DNA of 64,000 nt from Allodiplogaster sudhausi (Eukaryota; Nematoda; Chromadorea; Rhabditida; Diplogasteridae), in the NCBI GenBank assembly GCA_945643635.1, contig CALZFC010000016.1:5262501-5326500 (forward strand). The letters run 5' to 3'. Under the pieces are notes generated by a model. The model searched no databases, had not been told where the DNA came from, and saw only the letters and a list, made by a program, of their open reading frames with translations. Both the position numbers and the translations under genes were made by a program. Position 1 is the first letter of the stretch. Each line of letters starts with the position of its first letter. This document shows positions 58,904 to 64,000 of the stretch, in pieces.

Positions 58904-59606
58904 TACAAAATTTTGAAAATTAAAAACATTACAAAACCTTTTGTTTAAGCGAATTAACAACTTGATACACGGCTCTGTCGAGCACCTCGAACTCCTTAAG
59001 CAGAAGAGGTTTTTGTCTCTCGAGTCTTTAAAGTTATACATATATTTCATTTTGTCATATTTAAGAGAGTCTTTAGATTAAAATGTAAAATTCTACTACT
59101 AGTAGCAGCTCTCTCACAAATGGCGATATATAATTTTTTGTTTTAGAAACTGTCGTATCCGCTTTTGCCAGAACAATCCTCCGCGAGCAACAACGACACG
59201 TTACTCCTTCTACGCGCAGTCCCGTTACGTATGTGATTTTTTTATTTATCGGATTTTGTTTTACATTTAAATTATTTGTCTATACTTACATGAGTTATTT
59301 CTTGCTCTATGGCTTGAGTTTAGAACCAAAGTTTTGGAATTCACATTAGACAAATATACTTTTGAATTTGCTTGCAGATTGTCGCTGACTTCATCGCGTC
59401 AAAGTGCGCTTCCGCGAGAGATTTTCCACGGAGATTGCAAGAAAAGATTGCGCCGGCACTGTCTCAGCATGTCCTGCGCGTAATATCCGAAGCGAAGAGA
59501 AGATCTCTTGTTGAAGCGAACGCCTTCCCGCCTGGAACAAATGGTTCGGTATTTTCAACCTTATAAAGTTTTGAGTTATCGAAAAAAAATGCATCCATGT
59601 GTACTA

Positions 59607-60395
59607 ACAAGGGAAGTCTTTCGGCGGGGTGTGGCAAAACACAACATATTATACATCATTCGAAAGCTCTCAACGAGCTGATAACGTATTTGATGTTTAT
59701 AGCTGCAGAAGAGAGCGCTAGAAAAACCGAAGCACAGGCGTACCTGGGTCTGGAAGGGCCCTGGCTTGTAGAGTCCCCTTCCAGACCAGGCGCCTGCAGC
59801 CGCAAAAGTTAAGAAATCGAACGGGATTTTTTTATGCGGAATGTAAGCGACTTGCTCTTACAGAGAAACAAGATTCAAATAGAAATAATACATCCGCAGT
59901 TGTTTAAGGCAAAAACATGGAAGTTTTTGAGATAGATGGACTTTTTGAGAATATGAAAATTTTACAGCGTGATTTAATATGTGAACTATAATTTTTCATG
60001 TTAAAAACGGCTTGAAAAAGAGTAATTAGTGGCTTAAAACTCAAAAATCTCTTAAGAAAAAATTTATTTTTCTCCATACAAAACAGTCCATTTTTCACCA
60101 AAGGGGGACCCCTTTGGTGAAAAATGGCCTAAAAGATTTTTTTTCCCAAAAGTCATCAGAAATGAAGTTATTAATTATTATATGGCCTACTGTTACGTAA
60201 ACATTAGTTTTAGAGTCCATAAAGCTATCACATATCGTGCAAATGTTAATTTTAGGGTATTTTTCCTGCAATTTCGGCGAAAAAGAATCTCTTCTGCAGC
60301 TATAAACATCAAATACGTTATCAGCTCGTTGAGAGCTTTCGAATGATGTATAAATTGTTATGGTTTGCCACACCCCGTCGAAAGACTTCCCTTGT
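59607..60395. mobile_element. 789-bp long-TIR MITE nested in the short transposon copy
   Basis: Ends are about 108-base inverted repeats (ACAAGGGAAGTCTTTCGGCG... and its inverse) at roughly 95 percent identity. The homologous place in the long copy (near 31884) is uninterrupted, giving a direct empty site: either a TA duplication or a single A with symmetric ACAAGGG ends. Internal hairpins occur at about 59745-59790 and 60088-60127. No coding capacity is evident. Confidence 0.9.
60088..60127. other. perfect 19-bp inverted repeat
   Basis: CCATTTTTCACCAAAGGGG, two bases, then its exact reverse complement, at the centre of the 789-bp element. Confidence 0.9.
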
Positions 60396-61968
60396 AAGTA
60401 TTTACCTTTGTAACACAGGTTCAATTGTATTTCCAAACTATTCATCGAACTGTTAAAAAGAGAAAAATGTTATGCCTCAGATTTCGCTACGTTCGAGTTC
60501 GTACTGAACATGCTGGCACTGTTCGAGCATACGGACAAGAGGAAGAAGCCATCTCGTGTCAAGTTTGTCTACAATCGATTCCTGGTCCGTCATTCACTAC
60601 AATTCAAACTGCTAATCAATATCTATCTATTGCTTATATGTAAGTTAAGTTACATTAGTTTCCTGTTACCTTTTTTCTTGTGAGTGAGAAGGAGCGAGAA
60701 AGAGAGATGATGCAGCGAGAGGAGTGTAAACTATACTACTTAGGCTCACCATTCTGCGTCGTCGGCTCTTGATCATCTCAAGAACGAGGGCATCCGGCAG
60801 CCCGTGATTGTCGCGTACGGTGACGTCTCTGCCAAGTTCATCATCGCACTTGAGGGAGTTGATGTCACCGTCAGTCATGTTTTGTTTGAAGAAAAGCTTC
60901 CTAAATGTATTTTTAACAAATTAAAAAAATTCTTATATTCATATCTTTTTTTTTACTTATTTAGAACGTTTTATTTAACCTTCTCTATAATACGCATGCT
61001 GCAGGTTTCTGGAGACCTTGCCCATGCGCTTCTCTCCTACCTCGCTTGCTTCTGGTTGTTCGACCTCGAGTACCCACACGAAGTGAAACAAGAGCTGACC
61101 CTTCTTGCGAATCTGCTCGGCATTCCGGAGCCCATGTCAAGAGATGCAGGGCTCATCTACCGCAAGTTGGAGGCCATTATGGCCGAATAGAGGCCAATCT
61201 GATCTCATTAGATCACATTTTTTTTGTTGACTCTTACATCTGAAAATTTTCTTTTGCATGAGTTTATTTCACTTGAGAATATTCTTTCATCTTAGTAAAA
61301 GATTGTTTCATTTTTTAACTTGCTTTCATGCTATATGTTTCTTTAATTTTAGAACTATCGAATTTTTATTTCCAAGATTCATTCAGAAAGTAACTGGTAA
61401 CATAGACATATCCTTCTAAGAAAAGCAGTCTTTACAGAATGTATTAATTCTTGTCGTTTTATGACCAGTAACTCAATTTTATCATGCTTAAGTAGCCCAA
61501 ATTCATATTAACTCGGCGCGGTTATCTTGTAAGTGTGTTAGTTGTTACTGTTTCCTTGTGAATGTGTTGAGTTGTTACTGTAATCTTTTGAAGGTCTCAC
61601 TAATTTAATGAATGATAATTGTTATTAAATGCCATTGGCATGCATAATATTGCAGTAAATGAATCAATAGTTCGAGGAATGGATGAAGGGGGAGGGAGAG
61701 AAAAAGGGGCGGAGCTAACGGTGGCGGGATGTCACATTTTTTGTGCTGCCGCCAAATTGTGAAATGCTATGTCACATTTTTGCTGGGATACGTTGCCCTC
61801 CACCGCTCGATGTGACATGGCGCGTCACATTTCTGTTTCACTGGAGGTCACAATTTTTTGGAACATAAATTGTGACATGGGGTGGAACACATATGTACTG
61901 GCGTAAAATCGGTACATTATTGTGACATCAAATTGTGACATCCCTTGTCACATCGTTTTCTGTGTGCA

Positions 61969-62027
61969 ATGGCGGTCTTCTGGAATGGAGTCAGGATTTT
62001 GCTGCTAACGATGCTGTTCCGCTGAAA
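61969..62027 (-). pseudogene. family-like exon interrupted by the short transposon
   Basis: After a TTTCTTCAG acceptor the minus strand reads FQRNSIVSSKILTPFQKTAI up to the transposon end. Skipping the element and one copy of its 2-base flank, the frame continues a few codons (DFLLA, then stop) on the far side at 54944. The element therefore appears to have landed in an exon-like sequence. Confidence 0.45.
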
Positions 62028-64000
62028 CTGAAGAAATGAAACTGGTCTGATATGAAAAAATAGATTTGCATCAATAATGTAAAACAAGTGAACAATAAAT
62101 TTTTTGAGAATAAATAGATATCTTAAACCAAACAATTCAATTCGTTACAAAAAACAAATACTAGATCATTATTAATAAAATATGTAAACAATCGATAATT
62201 TTAACTTATAAATATAACAACAACTAAGCCTTTTCATCGGTCGCCTAGCCCTTCAACGCCCCAATCAAAAGGCAGAGGAGTGAAAGAGTTCTCTTGTTTT
62301 CGAGTATTCCCTAAGCATTGCCTTATCGAAGATTGAATATTTAAAGGAACCGCAATCTATTGGTTAACTCGCACATGTTTCGCTCTATTTCTGTATCTCT
62401 CGATCTCGGGTTCTTGATAATTTATAATCCAGCAACCAACAAACCAATCGCTGTTTTTTTGTGGATATAGTCGGATTGCATGGAAACCACCACCCCCCAT
62501 AATTTAAATTAGTTTTCCTTAGCTAAATGTTTTTGTTGCGATTAGAGAAACCATGCTCTCCAGGTCTTACATGGGCGATATATTTTTAATTTTGCAGATA
62601 CATAACTATTCGTAATAAATATTGCAGATAGCAATCGGAGTTGACAGCCGTTCTCTTACAATGAGCGAACACTTTGAGGTTTTGCTATTTCATATAATTT
62701 AGTATTTTAAATCTATTTAATTTCCTTGCATTCATGATTGATCTCACACCAGATCTCGATACGCATTGAGAGTGGAGTAGAGATTACGGACACCGTTTTT
62801 ACTTATTGTCTTTTATATATTTGATTTGTGTTTTAGTTAACAGCAGTGGTGACCTATAGGGTTCATCTTTCTTTCTTCCCTTGGCCCAGCGAAGCCATTT
62901 CCAGCACCGAATACGTTTATTTGCATTTATTTATTTATGTTTAGGCTTTAGTTTATAATTTTGAAGTTTGCTCTGAAATAATTTATAGATATTTATTATT
63001 GTATTATCTGTAATGGAGTGTATGTTTCTTGTGATTACTTTTTGATTTTTTCAATTGAAACAAAAAAATTACTATTTCAATGATGACTTCGAGTAACGGT
63101 TCGTCGCATGAGCAACCAAAAAAAATGCAAAATTAAGAGATATTTTTGCCAACAATAAATAAAGGAATACAGCGATTTAATAATTAAACATTTTCACATA
63201 AATGGTGAACATCTTTACAAAATATTCATGGAATGATTTTGACAATCCACCTCTGACCATGAGAGATGACACCTGTGCTTTTTTTTCAAAGTGTGCACAA
63301 ATAGTTAGAGCATGAGATAAAATCGCAATTCGACTAAAAAGTTATCGTTGGGATGTCGAACAATGCAACTAAAATGAAATTACAATAAAAACTACATGGA
63401 GATCGAAGAAATAAAATATTTTGTCCATCACGCCTATATGTTCAATCTGGATGATTTGATTTATTGATTTTTTTTTCGCTCATTAGTAAGTCAATGAAAC
63501 TAATAATTTGAAATCAGAAGCCTGTCATTATAAAGAAGCAACCCTGAAAATTTCATAAACTTTCTTCAACTTTGAGAGAAGATATGCATGAAAAACTAAA
63601 ATATCATAACCTTTTGGCCAGTACTGTAGATTTTCAGATGAATAAATAAACAAATAGTACCATTAAATAGGCATTAAAATTGGGACAACATTTCACATTT
63701 TATTTAAAGAACAGAAATCAGTCAAGAACACCGCCAACAAAATCCATTCACCATCTGATACTATGGTTTGCCCGATTCGTAGAACATTGTGAGAGTGCCG
63801 GGCTCGGCTTCTTTGAGAGAAGCATCGAAGAGGAAAAAAATTTAATCGTAAAGATAACAAATATATTAAAAGAGTGTGAGGAAGGGAGCGGGTGAGAGAG
63901 ACAAGAGAGAGAGAAAGAGAGAGAGAGACGAGAGAGGGAGATGGAGAGAGAGAGGGCGAGAAAAGGAGGGAGGGAGGGGAGAGAGAGGGTGAGAGGGAGA
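62028..64000. other. AT-rich right end, family fragments and GA tract
   Basis: Contains a GGAAACCACCACCCCCCATA motif relic (62480), an IRIESGVEITD exon fragment near 62755 and a GA tract from 63890 to the window end. The open frame 63680-63895 is not supported by splice or codon evidence. Confidence 0.4.

Larger units (their letters stand above)
58960..61190 (+). pseudogene. truncated accessory gene
   Basis: The 3' exons of gene 2 remain: 59146-59228, 59379-59543 (KCASARDFPRRLQEKIAPAL), about 60480-60590, 60745-60880 (VIVAYGDVSAKFIIALEGVD) and 61005-61190 (LAHALLSYLACFWLFDLEYP). The N-terminal ubiquitin-like exon is deleted and an element splits the intron or exon border near 59607. Confidence 0.8.
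54945..61966. mobile_element. two-gene transposon, short internally deleted copy (inverted)
   Basis: A 7022-base element with CACACAG/CTGTGTG ends, the same subterminal TGTGACA arrays, and CA on both flanks (54943-54944 and 61967-61968), in opposite orientation to the 30304-39837 copy. It lacks about 2.9 kb corresponding to 32.57-35.50 kb of the long copy (junction near 58904), removing the transposase C-terminal half and the accessory gene N-terminal half. It also lacks the finger exons matching 37960-38634. It has gained the insertion at 59607-60395. It cannot encode either full protein. Confidence 0.88.

Noticed and set aside
1..64000. Bacterial features such as operons, CRISPR arrays or Shine-Dalgarno sites
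   Set aside because: Spliced genes, a mitochondrial ribosomal protein gene and eukaryotic transposons show this is nuclear eukaryotic DNA; no regularly spaced CRISPR-like repeats were seen.

Overview
This is eukaryotic DNA, most likely from a nematode. Genes are split into many exons of 40-430 bases by introns of about 50-500 bases, with TTTCAG-type acceptors. Exon codons are GC-rich at third positions while introns and spacers are AT-rich. A small gene near the left end resembles the nematode SXP/RAL-2 (DUF148) proteins. The window is saturated with CT/GA dinucleotide tracts and with mobile elements. The species cannot be named from sequence alone. Exon positions are read by eye from splice signals and phase.

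Left third (0-28 kb, mostly host genes): a small SXP/RAL-2-like gene (+, 1.6-2.5 kb); a gene of at least 15 exons and unknown function (-, 3.4-7.3 kb); a probable SH2-domain gene (+, 8.0-11.1 kb) and a decayed second copy of it (15.4-18.0 kb) from a segmental duplication, with an F-box gene (-, 12.2-14.6 kb) between them; the mitochondrial ribosomal protein gene MRPL17 (-, 19.3-21.8 kb), the best-identified gene here, with a duplicated and frameshifted last exon beside it; a secreted mucin-like, PAN-like gene (-, 24.2-27.1 kb); and a fragmentary gene running into a minisatellite (27.6-28.9 kb).

Middle and right (29-64 kb, mostly mobile and decayed DNA): two copies of one DNA transposon lie in opposite orientation, a 9.5-kb copy at 30304-39837 and a 7.0-kb internally deleted copy at 54945-61966. 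Both have CACACAG termini and subterminal TGTGACA-type repeats. The long copy carries two genes in tandem: a C2H2-finger DDE-type transposase and an accessory protein with a ubiquitin-like start. The pair recalls the two-gene layout of CACTA/EnSpm elements. The interval between them (40-54.9 kb) is a scrambled cluster of diverged exon copies of one unrecognised gene family together with a repeated motif. Smaller elements include two GC-extreme hAT-type elements with perfect 8-bp target duplications, a roughly 280-bp MITE in two full copies and one fragment, and a 789-bp long-TIR element inserted in the short transposon copy. The long copy preserves the empty site of that last insertion.
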